The notes: generated by a model not told the origin, from the sequence alone. 64,000 bases of DNA from Persicaria tinctoria (GCA_037127255.1 JBANSL010000003.1:44513314-44577313), one strand, 5' to 3'; shown: positions 46,137-57,889, counted from the first letter of the stretch. Numbers and translations are program-made.

Positions 46137-47870
46137 ATGCGAAGAACTAATCGCACATCCATAGACCCAATTCTCGAGCCTGAGCGATTTTTCCACCTTC
46201 AGCAAAGGCTTAGGAGGAGACTCATGTCGACATCCGATAACGAGAATGCGGGCCAGCTTACACCTGCATAGGAGCTTGAGCAACTCCGCCAACAGATTGA
46301 GGCATTCACCACAAGAGAAGGAGAATACGCGAGACGAGAGGCGGAACATGCGCAAAATCAGCAACGGTGGGAAGAAAGGGTAGATCGTGAGGTCAACGCG
46401 AGAAGGGAACTTGAGGAGCGGATTGGGCATGTCCCAGCCAACGCAAAGGAATATATGCATCCTACTCTAGAAGTTCCAGAATCAGCGATCGTTCTTCCCG
46501 CTATTAATTTTGAAATTCGTCCTACTTTTATAACTGAAATTAGAAGGAGTCAATTTAGGGAAGAATCAATGAATGTCCTTTAGAACATATCACCACTTTT
46601 ATAGACTTATGTGAAGCTATAGCTGATGGTGCTAATCTTGAATACTTAAAACTAAAGGCTTTTCCCTGGTCCCTTGCAGGAATAGCACAGCAGTGGCTGG
46701 AAGGATTGCCTGCGCGATCAATTCGCACTTGGAACGAACTACAGGACCTGTTCCTCAACAAGTTCTTTCCTCCTGCAAAGACAGCTGCCCTCAGACAACA
46801 AATCACGGCTTTCAGATAAAATCCAGGAGAACCATTAGCATGGGTCTGGGAGCGCTACAAAAGGCTTCTGAAATCCTGCCCTACGCATGGACAACCGCCC
46901 TACGTCATCCAGGAGATCATCTTCAATTGCCTGGATGCGCCTACTAAAGATCGGATCAACAACTACACCAACTATGAGTACCTCGGATACACTCCACGCC
47001 GTGCATGTGAGGTATTTGAGACACTGGCCAATTACGACAACACATATGGGACTTCTGTGGCCGCTTCTAACGAAAGGTATGAAAGGCATGCCCCATCTAT
47101 GCCGTTGTATGTGCCACCTAAGGAAGTTGATCCGGACGTCAGGGAGCAATTCCACAACGATCAGGTACGCCGTCTAACCAAGCGAGTTAAGTTTCTGTCA
47201 AAAGATAAACCTTGCTTGGAATGTGGGTCTGTGAGGCACAACACTACTGCGTGCCCACACGTCAATCAAGTACAGCAAGGAGAGACCCACGAAGAGGTAA
47301 GGTATGCGGGGGGTCACTACTCAGGGCCACATCAGAATCAGAACTAGAGCTACTATAGCTAGCCCCAGCATCAGAATCCCCCTCCTTACAGAGCCCCCAT
47401 CACCCTGCCAGAGAAGGAAAGAAAGATGACCTTCAGACCATTCATGAGGAGATGCGGAGGAACCATTCAGACGCCAAGCAGTCTAACAATTTCATCTACA
47501 CTCAAATGCATGGTGTCAACTCTAGGCTTGGGGAAATCGATATCTGGAGGAAATCAGTTGACACACAAATTGGCCAGCTGGTAACATCCGTCCCCAAAAA
47601 ATCAGGCACGCTACCTGGAACCGCTGAACCTAACCCTAAAGGTAAATCTACAGGACAGGTGGCTGCCATGAATCTAAAGAGTGGGCGACAGATGCAAACG
47701 CCCGAGCAAAACACAGAAGAGAAGCTACATGAGACTCCTCGACGTCGACCAAGCCACTCGACGTCGACCACAATCTACTCGACATCGACCACCATAAACT
47801 CAACATCGACCAAAACGAAAAGTCTGCCCCGAAGTCGACCACTGTACTCGACGTCGAGGAAACCTTAGTC
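46137..47870 (+). pseudogene. Gag of element B, broken
   Basis: ATG at 46137 (MRRTNRTSIDP). TAG at 46269 is followed in frame by a charged coiled-coil (ELEQLRQQIEAF, REAEHAQNQQRWEERVDRE). After a small frameshift near 46575 the gag core reads AFPWSLAGIAQQWLEGLP, WNELQDLFLNKFFPP, WERYKRLLKSCPTHG and NYEYLGYTPRRACEVFETL. The zinc knuckle is CLECGSVRHNTTAC (C-x2-C-x4-H-x4-C) near 47215. TAA near 46819 also interrupts it. The end is rich in STST coming from CGACGTCGACC repeats (47740-47880). Confidence 0.85.
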
Positions 47871-47993
47871 GACGTCGACCAGCCTTATGCCCCTGTCGAC
47901 CACCCTTTTGCACCTCCGACGAAGAAAAGGCTGCCTTTCCCATCAAAATCTCCAAAGGATCCAGCAGAGAAGAAGTTTCAGCGTTTCATCAAG

Positions 47994-48659
47994 ATGCTCC
48001 AAAGGCTGAACGTCACAATACCTTTCACAGAAGCTCTCAGTGAAATGCCATCCTACGTCAAATTCATCAAGGAGATTCTTAGCAAGAAGCGGTCAATGGC
48101 TGAGATCGCAGAGGAATCCAGCCAGATGGACGTATTAGAGAAAAGGTCAGATCCAAGTAAGTTTGCTATAACCATTAGATTTGGTCAATACAAATTTAAT
48201 GCTTTGTGTGACTTGGGAGCCAGTGTGAGTATAATGCCTTTATCAATCTGGTTCAAGATTAAGATAGGAGCCCTAGAGCATGTGAATGCTAAACTTTATA
48301 TGGCAAACAACACGGTGGTCATCCCAACAGGCATGGTGGACAATGTACCAGTGCAAGTTGGTAAGTTCTTTGTCCTTACTAATTTCTTAGTTATTGATAT
48401 GGCAGAGGACCCTGCTTGTCCAATCATTCTAGGAAGACCCTTCTTGGCGACGGTGGATGCCAACATAAGCATAAGGAAGGAGGTTCTCACTTTCAACATC
48501 AGCGATGAGGTAATTGAGTATTCCTTTAATAAATCTGAAAGACATACAGGTCCAATGGAAGAGGTCAAGTCTATATCAGCTAGGTACATCACCTGCGGGG
48601 AGCCTGGGGTAAGAAATATGACCCCCGAGGAGCTGGAAAAGAGAGATATGGAAGCATAG
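47994..48659 (+). CDS. Retropepsin-like protease segment of B
   Basis: Aspartic protease that would mature the Gag-Pol polyprotein. Open for 221 codons. The active-site motif is CDLGASVSIMP (DLGAS, the usual Athila/Tat form of D-T/S-G-A), about residue 70; the flap and second hydrophobic motif follow as CPIILGRPFLATVDA. It has a lysine-rich N-terminal link (SKKRSMAEIAEES). The frame ends at TAG 48657-48659 and continues immediately in the same frame to 48921, so this stop is probably also a mutation. It is one part of a former polyprotein, not a stand-alone gene. Confidence 0.8.
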   Translation: MLQRLNVTIPFTEALSEMPSYVKFIKEILSKKRSMAEIAEESSQMDVLEKRSDPSKFAITIRFGQYKFNALCDLGASVSIMPLSIWFKIKIGALEHVNAKLYMANNTVVIPTGMVDNVPVQVGKFFVLTNFLVIDMAEDPACPIILGRPFLATVDANISIRKEVLTFNISDEVIEYSFNKSERHTGPMEEVKSISARYITCGEPGVRNMTPEELEKRDMEA

Positions 48660-49089
48660 GTGGAGGAGATCATGGCCATCCTGAACGACGACACAAAGGA
48701 CCTACTCGACATCGACCAAGGTAAATCGACGTCGACTAACTTCTTTTCGGATTCCTTGACAGGATTCAAGTATGGGGTCAAAATCGACCAAAGTTACTCG
48801 ACATCGACCATCTTGGTCGACGTCGACCAGAACCTGAGCCCTCCACCAGCAGCAACTTCGTCGAGAAAACAACTCGAAGTCGAGCGCTCCTCGACGTCGA
48901 CCACCTTGGTCGACGTCGACTAAAAACCATCCTTCTCGATTCCTCCTTCCTTGACCAGCAGTCCACCCGACGAAGGTAAGTCCTCGACGTCGAGTAACCT
49001 TACTCGATGTCGACCAGAACAGGAGGTTCCCGAATCCGATTCTGCGAAGGTAAGCCAAGGTACTGATATCTCTTCCCCAATTTCCATTA
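48660..49089 (+). repeat. GTCGAC-rich spacer of B
   Basis: At least eight ACTCGA/CGACGTCGACC words between 48705 and 49015 separate protease from the integrase remnant. In one frame they encode repeated STSTTLVDVDQ. The RT, RNase H and integrase core should lie in this interval but are absent. Confidence 0.75.
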
Positions 49090-49374
49090 ATGATTTATCT
49101 ATACATGGGAGAGGTTTGCCTTGGTATGCGATTATGCAGGATTTCCAATGATGAGCCTAAGGAGTATGAAGTAGGTGACAAAGTCTATGTTGCCAAATCA
49201 AAGGATCATTGGTTTCCCAACAAATTCAGCAAGAAGAAGATTGGGCCCTTCACGGTGAACAAGATCCATTCAGGAGGACTGCAACTGATGAACAAGAATG
49301 GAGTCATGTTTGAAGCCCAAGCTACATGGGCCCTACAAATGTCACCCAGAGCTAAACGGAGAAAGTCGGTCTAG
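49090..49374 (+). pseudogene. C-terminal integrase remnant of B
   Basis: The stretch YEVGDKVYVAKSKDHWFPNK followed by KKKIGPFTVNKIHSGGLQL matches the DNA-binding C-terminal module of gypsy integrases (GDKVLL...PGKL...GPF.V..V...G...). No HHCC finger or DDE core precedes it. It ends at TAG 49372-49374. Confidence 0.75.
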
Positions 49375-51024
49375 CGACTATAAAGTCTAGAGCTTGTAAA
49401 TAGACATTTAGTTTTTGGGATTTTTGGACATTGTTGTTTTTGGTTTTTTGTTTTGGACATTGTTTTAAGTTTTTCTATTGTGGATATTTTCTTTCTAACG
49501 AATCTTGCAGGTAAAAAAAGTAGCAGATCTACTCGACGTCGAGTAGAACTCCTCGACATCGACCACACATATCGAGCAGAAAGGAGCCTATGGTCAAGAA
49601 GGTCACCCTGGAGGCAACACTCTCCTCGATGTCGAGTAAGTATCCTCGATGTCGACCAAACTCCTCGAAATCGACCAAACTTAGTCGATGTCGACCACTT
49701 CTGCAGCAACATTGCACTCGATTTCCGACAATCAGCACACCTGTCTAGTGAGTTTCTTTCTTTACCCTTGTTTGTATACAGTGAGGACACTGTAATGTTT
49801 AAGTATGGAGTGGAGGAAGGGCTTACTTTATGCATATTTGACTTTATTTGACATTATGTGTGCATATTTTTAAGTTTATTTTTCGAATCCCTTATGCATG
49901 GCTACTTTGGATTTCATATTCTATTTACGTACTTATGTGCCTATGTTTTCCAAAGTTTATAAAAATGACCGCCATTGAAATTTTTGAATTAGTGTCATGG
50001 AAGCTTTAATTGAACTCGACGATGCAAAATTGGATTCAGTAGATATATAACATGAAGTTGCCTAGTAAAGGGAAGTCACAATGAAGTGCATATTTTTATA
50101 AAAACCATGAAAGGAGGTAAAATTTGAAATTGCTTTTGACATGTTGCATGATAAGAGGATGGAGGACTTTATATTTCCATATAATGCTCATATTGTTATA
50201 ATTCTAAGACTTACCTATGCTTATGCATCACAAAAGCCATATTGAGCCTTATTTTATTTGCTCCACATGATCTAAATATTGTCATTCTGTACCTTATTTC
50301 CTATCCGAGGATTATGTTGAGAATGATGTCACATTATGGAGATTATTATGGTTGTTGTGTTGTTATATATCATTATTGGAGTTTGGCAGGAAATTGAAAA
50401 AAATGTATGGAAAATGTAATGAGTGAAAGAAAATCCGGTCACCTCAGAAGATAAAGGTAGATCGACCATGCTCGCTGAGATAATAGTTTGGCGAGATGGG
50501 ACACAATGTGAGGAGTCCAAAACACTAAGTATCCGGGGCCATTCATGACACCCATGTTTGCAACTCGCGAGAAGGCAGTGCTAAGGTTAGAGAGGTAAAA
50601 ACATGATATTGAATAAAAAAAAAAGCATTGAGCGATGAGAGAAAGGTGAGAAATCAAAGAAAGAAGGAATGTGGTATGAAAGTTTGGAAAGTACTCCATT
50701 TCCCCGGATCATTAGCACCACATTGCCAAAAATTGCCCACCTTTAGCCTTTTACCAATCTACTCCTTATTGAGCTTAAATTAAAGTCCTCTTGATTATTG
50801 TTTCTTTGTCACTTATGAATTGTTTTGCATAACCCTCCTTTTGTGAGTAGATGTTGCTTTTTATTGCACATGCATGGATTTGTGACATTAGTACTTTTTC
50901 GAGGATGGCAATTGATTGCAGGGTTATATGAGAATGAATCTAAGATGTTGAGAGATTGTTTTCTTCCCCTATATGACAATTAAAAATATTTCTTGAGGAC
51001 AAGCAAGGTTAAGTATGGGGTGTT
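49375..51024 (+). other. 3' untranslated region of B
   Basis: A further CTCGACGTCGAGT cluster occupies 49530-49700. The remaining 1.3 kb has no coding similarity. GAGGACAAGCAAGGTTAAGTATGGGGTG (50995-51022) is the polypurine tract before the 3' LTR. Confidence 0.7.
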
Positions 51025-51627
51025 TGTTGTGAGCCTAAATTGCCATGTTTTATACCATCTTTTATAACAATTTCTGCATGCATTTCATATATTTGGGTTA
51101 AAATAATACATAATCTGTGTAGTTTATGTTTATTTGCCATATATGGAGGTCTACACAAGTTTTCTTATATTTCGCAGAAATCAGGCGCACTTTGGGACTT
51201 AAAGGAAAGTCATGAAGAAGCTAAGGATGGTGCATCTGGAGGAAAGCCCACTTTTCGCCATTCATCATTCCAAATCAAGCCTTGAAGTCTTCATGAGAGT
51301 TGTAGCCCTCAAAAAGATCTTTCCAACGCATGCTCATATGCGTGAATTCGACAAACGAGGACTCGGGAAAGTGCGTTTCAATAACGGAGCAGAATGCTGA
51401 AAGCGCACAGATTTAGTCGAAGTCAACCAAACTGGTCGACGTCGACCAAATTTTACTCGACATTTGCTCCAGAGGATGAGATCGAGCACGAGCTGAGCAT
51501 AGGACCACTTGAGACGAAGAATTCTACTGCAACGGGAGGAAGTCTTGTATTTATTTGCTTAGACAGAGAGTCAGTTTGATTTTATATTTATATTTATTTC
51601 ATACTTGACCATCCTTCTGCAACAACA
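51025..51627 (+). repeat. 3' LTR of B
   Basis: Same ends as the 5' LTR; about 30 substitutions and three small indels between them by eye. Confidence 0.93.
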
Positions 51628-51632
51628 ACTCC

Positions 51633-52572
51633 ACCAGCCGACGCTCAGATTCATGCAAAGCAACATAAACAGGGTTAGCGTCTGCAACAACAAAATCTTC
51701 TTCTTCTTCTTCATTCTCAATCTACTCCTGTTCTAGTGCTGAATTAGTTTCTTCCATACCATGTATCTCAAAAGAATCCTCAAGTGGCTCAAGTGGTAAG
51801 GGAAAGTTATTATGGCTCACTCTGAAATCTGCAAGCCCACAACAAAACGGTAACTCTGCAGGAAGGTATAGATGACGCTCTCCGTAATCTTTGCTGACTT
51901 TAAAGCAATCATCGCACGTTCTTACTTTCTTGAACTCTTCTTACTTATCCCAAAAGCACAAGCAATTGATTCCTTTGTAGCACAACACTCTTTTCCCCTT
52001 AATTTGAAGCGAATATCCTTATAAGATTGCACCTCCAAGGCGATTAAGAACTCTTTGACTAGATATGGATAGGTGGTTGCATTACGACTCACAAATTCAC
52101 TCAACCCACCACGCGCCATCAAAGTCATAACCGAATCTAGCAAATCGAGGCGTGTCAAAGGATCCACATCGAAAAATCTAATTTGCGCATAGATTCGCTT
52201 TCCAAGCTCACCCCAACATGACTTCTCAATATCATCAAAGTATACCGGCATCATTCTCCTTGGGTACCCTTCCATGTTGCACAAAACAATCGAAAACACA
52301 AGAGAACTCACAAGAAAACGTTGAAAACCACCTACTGCAAGCAATGACGGGCGCTGGTTTTCAGGGCGGTGGGCGCCGATGTTGACGAACCGAGAATCCG
52401 AGGTAAGATGTGGATGTTTTGATGTCAAAACTCCTTCCAAATTGCTCTCTGAAGAACAAAACTTGGTTTCAAAGTCTTCAATCTTTTGATGATAGGGATT
52501 GTGATGGTGTGAAAAAGAGTAGAATTTGAAAGGATTATATTTTAGAATTGCTCTCTGAAGAACAAAACTCAA
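51633..52572 (-). pseudogene. ATHILA ORF-1-like protein of A, N-terminal part
   Basis: Minus-strand reading open from 52572 to 51922. The likely original start is the Met of MEGYPRRMMPVYFDD. Recognisable blocks are LLDSVMTLMARGGLSEFV, YPYLVKEFLIALEVQSYKD and RFKLRGKECCATKESIACA, collinear with the broken ORF of C at 5857. Below 51922 the similarity shifts frame and becomes an acidic EEEDFVVAD-like stretch until the B insertion. GGCGCC words occur at 52345-52380 just upstream of the start. Confidence 0.7.
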
Positions 52573-53099
52573 GGATTATATTTTAGAATTTGGATTTTAT
52601 TAGGATAATTAGGGTTCTTGTGTTTACTTGGAGACAAAGGCTTGAACACGGTCAAAAGATAGAAACTGCTAAGTATATATTTTGAAATAGGAAGGGATAT
52701 AAACTATTACATAGATAAATTAAATTAGATAGATAGATAAATATAATTTAAGATAGATATAATATATAGATAGATATATAAATATAAACAGATAGATATA
52801 TTTTTGGTATATAATATAAATAGATATAAATATTATAAAGATAAATATAAATAGATATAATCTCCCGTTCTTTATTACCAAAAACAAAATACCGTGTAAC
52901 TGGGCATAAGGGCGGGCGCCGGTCAGTCCAGAACTCCAATTCTGTTATTTTCATTGATCAATCTTGCCTACAACTTAGTTCTTACAGAAAGCCATTCCAA
53001 TATGCAAGAAATAGATTTGTCCTACTTTATTGAATTGAAAAACAATTGTGAAATTAAATAATATTACCTACTTTACCTTGGGTTGCCTCCCAAGAAGCG
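52573..53099 (-). other. Linker of A between protease segment and ATHILA ORF
   Basis: CTTGGGAGGCAACCCA (53083-53098, minus) marks the position where integrase would end. Bases 52690-52870 are rich in GATA/ATAGAT repeats. A GGCGCC word sits at 52913. Confidence 0.6.
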
Positions 53100-54003
53100 C
53101 ATTTGTTTCACGTCTTTGGCTCGGCGTGTTGCTCTTCTTGATCAAGTTACCCCAACAAGGTCCTCCATACTTGTCCTTTTCTTGACAAATAGGGGAACCT
53201 TAGGAAGGCGTAATGCCCTATCTAAGCATTCATCCATTTCCTCAATCAATCCATTTTCTTTAATATGAATTTCTCCTGGAGGTTGCTCTAAAATTGCAAA
53301 AACCTCAACACTATTAGGACTCAATTTCTCATAGGGAAGAATAATAGGTTCATTTGGATTAGGCACATTATCATGTGGACTAATCAAACTTTCAATTTTC
53401 ATCTCAATTTCTTCTTTTCCCTAAATCAAGTTTCACATTGTTAGATTACTCATCATTCAATAAATCTTTTTCCTTAGAAGTATCTAACAATTCATCCCCG
53501 CAATCAATATTATTAGCATCAAGAACATCCAAAGAATCATTAGGAGAAACTGCAATAGGCTCAAAAATAGAAAATTCAATCTTTCTACCGTCAAGCTCCA
53601 TGGTTAGTGAAACTTCAAAGCAATCAATCTTAGTCTTAGCCGTTCGCTTGAATGGCTTTCCCAAGATGGTTGGGGTTTCAGGTGTTCCATGTTCCATATC
53701 TAATATAAAGAAATCAACAGGAAATAATAATTCATTACCTTTCACTAAAACATCTTCAACAACTCCTCTAAGTTTAATACTAGAACGATCAGCGAGTTGT
53801 ATAGTAACACCTGTTTCTGACAAAGCATTTAGACCCAAAAACATGTACAAATTATATGACATGACATTAATTGAAGCTCCTAAATCCAACATAGCTTTAG
53901 TGAATTTAGTATTACCAATTGCACATGGAATAGTAAACGTACCTGGGTCACCACACTTTTCAGGCAATCTTTTATGTAACATAGCAGAAGCATTCTCATT
54001 CAA
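53100..54003 (-). pseudogene. Protease and following linker of A's Gag-Pol
   Basis: Open reading 54003-53446 gives CGDPGTFTIPCAIGN, the active-site segment AMLDLGASINVMSYNLY, the LADRSSIKLRGVVEDV flap region and ETPTILGKPF, standard for Athila/Tat proteases. After a stop near 53446 a second frame (53402-53142) has an acidic/proline linker (PPGEIHIKENGLIEEMDE). It then runs directly into the post-integrase signature, so RT to integrase has been deleted. Upstream it is severed from gag by CACTA-2. Confidence 0.8.
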
Positions 54004-54028
54004 ACTTACCTTTTCATCCTTTGTTCAC

Positions 54029-55826
54029 TACTACATATGTAGTCATTTATGACTTTTAGAAGATGGCGTTTTTAATAAAATGCCGTAAAAAATATCTTTA
54101 ATGACGTTTAAATAGAAAAACGCCATAAAATTGTAGAATGCAATTTATTTACGGCGTTTTATTAACGTCATAAAATTCATGGCTTTTATAAAATGTCATG
54201 TTAGATTGTGAATTATAAACTAGATTTTATGGCGTTTTCAAAATGCCATGAAATTCATAACGTTTTAAAAACGCCATGAAATAAGCGGATTTTTTTCCGC
54301 CTAAATTTTGGGGAAAATTTGAAGAGCGGGAAAAATATACTCCATAATACTCATCTCTTTCAGTCTCTCGACTCTCTCTCTTACCTCTGAATATCTCTCT
54401 CTCTCAAACCCTAGATCCAATTCAACTATCCGTCTCTCTCACCTCACCTCAAAAAATCAAATTTGAGTCTCAATCTCTATTCTGTTCCGCCCTCCATGAC
54501 AACTTGGGTGATGGGTCTCTCCTCATCTCTTCTAAACTTTCCCCTATCTCACTGTCTGTTGTCTCCTTCCCAAATTGAGGCAGAAACTCATCTCACGTAT
54601 GGTTCGAAGACAGAGCTCCATCCCAAGAGTAATGGTGCGGCGAAATCATCCTCTGTTCGTTGCTTGAGGTCGGTTACTCTCCATTTTAGATGACAACTGT
54701 CCACCAGTCGCTGTTCTTCGATTTGTCTAGGTTTTCGCCTCCGCTGTTGCCTACCCGGTAAGTCGATTTTTCCCCTAGATTAGGGCATAATTTGTTTGTG
54801 TTTTATATCTTAAATATTAAAGTTTGATGATTGCAGTTGATGGTTAAGATTTAGGTGAATTGTATCATTAGACAGGTTTATGATTTCTAAGGTTAATATG
54901 TGTAGATGTTTTGGGTTTTTGCTTGAAGAATTTCATTTGTGGCTTTTTTCAATTGGGGACTTTGAAGAATTTCATTTGCGGGGTTTTTCACTCACTCGTT
55001 AGTATGAGCATTTTTCAGATCTAGAAATGTGTCTTGTGTTTGAGTATTTCACAGTAAATCTGACGGGGATTAATAACAGACTTGGTCCCCTATTCATGAC
55101 TCAAAACTATATGCTAACTCAAGCCATTTTCATGATGTGTTTTCTGTAACCATGAACATTGTTGAATCATATTACTACTCAATTCAATTACTTTTTGGTT
55201 CAGGATTTTAATATTTTGCCTTGAACTCCACTTCTCTGATGCAAGTTACATCATAATACTAATGTATTATGGGAGGTTATATATCTCTCGCAAGAAACTT
55301 GTCTTAGTAAATTATCATGCTTGGAATGCTGGTGAGTGGCCAATTCATTTGTATGTGTGTGTTTCTTCTTTGTTAACAGTAAACACTAGTAGTTTAACAT
55401 GAGAGTCGGCTGTCCTTAAGACCAATTTAATTGATAACTCCTTTGTTTATTAATAAAACATCTTGTTGATTTATGGATGTTTGTTCATATTAGTTTTCAA
55501 AGCAGTTCAGTGAAAGATTTAAGCATAGGTTGTAACGGTGCACTTTGCTATCCTATTGGTGTCTGGATGGATCCTTATTAAGTTTTCAAGCCCTTAGTGA
55601 ATGTTAAGTGTCAGTTTTGTGTTATTTTAGATCATATTCTTGTGTTACACCTATAAGAGCAAAATGAGTGCACTTGAGAGATAAGAAAAAGGTTAGTGTG
55701 ATACATACATAAGGTGGGTATATATATATTTTTTATATATATAATGCAAGGGTTGCATGCAAGCGGTGAATGCATCTTCTGAGTAGAAAAATGTTTCTAA
55801 AGCAGTGACATTTTTTTTATTTGCAG
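54029..55826. other. CACTA-2 left arm: subterminal repeats, leader-like and intron-like DNA
   Basis: After the subterminal repeats there is a CTCTCT-rich, leader-like stretch to about 54770 ending at CCCGGTAAGTC, a plausible splice donor. From there to 55826 it is T-rich and intron-like with no recognisable exon. Confidence 0.45.
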
Positions 55827-56298
55827 ACTCAAGGAATGAGAATGGCGGTGAAGCCATATAAGGGCACACTCTCTGCTCTACAAAAATTAGCTCAGGAAGA
55901 CGGTATTCGTGGATCGTTTAGGTATTTGTAGGATCGCATACTTTGTGAATGACAAGTATTGACTTGCAAATTTGGATATACTGATTTTTATTTTGGTGTT
56001 GTGCATGTTGGACAGTGGGCTCTTTGGATTAGCTTGTATCATTCATGTAACCATTCAGTTTCCTATGTATGAGAAAATAATGTCTTACCTTGCAAAACAC
56101 GGTAAATCTTCTGTGCTCTTTTATGAAATAAGATCTTATATTACAGAAAGAAGATAAAATTTTGGTTATATTCATAATCAACCTTATTTCTTTCATTGTA
56201 CCAGCTAATTGTTTTGTGGACAAGCTTCCTGGACATGTTGTTGCCGTTGCTTCCTCAGTTTCAAAATATTTGCATCTTCATTGACATATCTGCATGAG
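55827..56298 (+). pseudogene. Captured fragment of a mitochondrial-carrier-family NAD+ transporter gene
   Basis: Three exons with consensus GT/AG introns: 55827-55921 (TQGMRMAVKPYKGTLSALQK), 56016-56101 (SGLFGLACIIHVTIQFPMYEK) and 56205-56298 (VDKLPGHVVAVASSVSK). Phases join correctly across both introns. The order and spacing match the middle of plant NDT-type carriers (QTQGMRGG-PYKSTFSAL; HVAIQFPAYEKIK; NVAIASSIAK). One base missing in the third exon shifts IFASSLTYLHE out of frame. The PX(D/E)xx(K/R) repeats and both ends of the protein are absent. It lies inside CACTA-2. Confidence 0.8.
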
Positions 56299-57126
56299 GT
56301 GAGACTTTTATATTCTGGATTTATAGCATATATTTTTCGATGATAAGGTCGTATTTTATTAGAAAATCATGTTATCATTGAATAACTCTTCTGAAAGAGC
56401 TCTTTAACGGCTTTTTCTGCTCAATCTATGACTTCAAAACTTCTGGGCTCTCTCTTAATGTTTTTTTTGTATCTTTTTCTCCTTCAGGAATCATCTCATG
56501 TATTAATTGAGATTTTTTCGGTTAGTTTGTTATTTACAAAAGTTATAGGATTACTGTCTCTACCTATTTAAACTCATTGGCAAGGGAAAACTGCAAAAAC
56601 TAGCTTATTTAACCAATTGAAGTACAGTTGTTAGGGAGAATAAACATAAGCCATCAACGCTTTGAGTAAATTAATTTCCTACTTAATTATCAGTGTACTA
56701 TATTCTTTCCACTTGCTTGTTATTTTAAATTAAATACAAATTAAATGGAGCAATTTCTGTATTGAAGGTCAAAGTTTCATAACTTGATACAGAGTACTTG
56801 ATAGGGGACATTGTGGAGCCTTTTGGCTTTTGTGGCTTCTTTTCTTTTTTAACTGCATGTAGATCATGTTGCTTTATTTTTTTTCCCTTTCTATAATGGT
56901 AAGTAATTAAGACAATTCATATGAGGTTTAGACCATTCTCCTGCATTTGATTAGGAACCTAAGTTAGCTATTTTATCAGCCACCTTAATCAACTTCCTAA
57001 AACAATGATGGAATTTAGAAAATCATAGGATCCATCTATGAATGACAAAATAATGTATGTTTGTTGATCATGGTCTTTTTCAGCGTCGATCGTTCTCTGT
57101 TTTGGGAAATTAGTGATTTATCCATT

Positions 57127-57460
57127 GTGGACTCCTTGCAATATGACTCTGAAACACTTGAAGCTACATCAAACTTCTTCTCTAATGAAAATAAAATCAA
57201 AGAAGGTGGTTTTGGTAATGTCTCCAAGGTGAGTCTCTAGTTTTATTTTTCAGTGTCGATCGCTAGCTCAAGTGTGGTGGAGTATATCAAACGTATTAGA
57301 TACTTCCATTTTTACAGGCAACTTTACCAAATGGTGGACAACGAGTAGTTGTGAAGAGGTTGTAGGCCAACAACACAAGAATTCAAGAACAACAACACAA
57401 GAATTCAAGAACAAGGTTGCAATAGCAGCTATAAGCTTGATCGCAGAAATTAGGTGCCAC
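57127..57460 (+). pseudogene. Captured fragment of a cysteine-rich-type receptor kinase gene
   Basis: Exon 57127-57228 reads VDSLQYDSETLEATSNFFS then NENKIKEGGFGNVSK, the juxtamembrane part and glycine loop (GxGGFGxV) of DUF26/CRK-like kinases, and ends in a GTGAGT donor. After an intron the next exon (57318 on) gives ATLPNGGQRVVVKRL, with the ATP-binding lysine, then a TAG and a 19-base tandem duplication around QEFKNKVA. The rest of the kinase is missing. It sits 0.8 kb from the carrier fragment, so two unrelated genes are joined in one transposon. Confidence 0.8.
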
Positions 57461-57889
57461 ACTGCCACTGATGGGATTTTGCATAGCAGAGGATTATAAA
57501 TATTTGCATTAATTTGCATAGTTATTACGATAGAGCTAAAATTTTGTATTTAGAAGGGTCTTGACTTTGAGAGCCACATCAATGTATTTTTAATTCAATA
57601 ATTTGTTTTTAAATAAATAAATTTTCATGGCGTTGAAAACGTCATGGATTGTGTGGATATGGGTTGTTAATAATATTATACAAAAAGAACATGGCATTTG
57701 AAAAATGCCATGGATTTATTTTTTTATGGCGTTTGAGAAACGCCATAAAATATTGGCCAAAAACATGGCGTCACCTTCAAGGACGTTTGGGCATGGCGTT
57801 TAAAAACACCATGGTATGACTTCTATGTCATTTTTTAAACGTCATAAAAGGGTATGTTTGTACTAGTGCTTTCTTTTCATAGTGTATAA

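Larger units (their letters stand above)
45411..51627 (+). mobile_element. Athila/Tat-type LTR retrotransposon B, pol-deleted
   Basis: 6217 bp with LTRs at 45411-46011 and 51025-51627 and an exact 5-bp duplication ACTCC (45406-45410 and 51628-51632). Inside, in order: tRNA-Asp-type primer site, broken gag, protease, a GTCGAC-rich spacer and the last part of integrase. Reverse transcriptase, RNase H and the integrase core are missing. By eye the two LTRs differ at about 30 of 600 positions, about 5 percent. Confidence 0.92.
54026..57868. mobile_element. CACTA-2, gene-capturing CACTA element
   Basis: 3843 bp. Ends CACTACTACA and, inverted, CACTAGTACA. Adjacent 3-mers GTT (54023-54025) and CTT (57869-57871) differ by one base. 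Both subterminal zones (54060-54290 and 57610-57850) carry many ATGGCGTTT/AACGCCAT words. The interior has a TC-rich leader (54350-54470) and exons from two unrelated genes with their introns. No transposase. Confidence 0.8.

Noticed and set aside
54463..54693. 76-codon ORF in the CACTA-2 leader
   Set aside because: No domain; lies in TC-rich sequence typical of 5' leaders and ends before a splice donor-like site.
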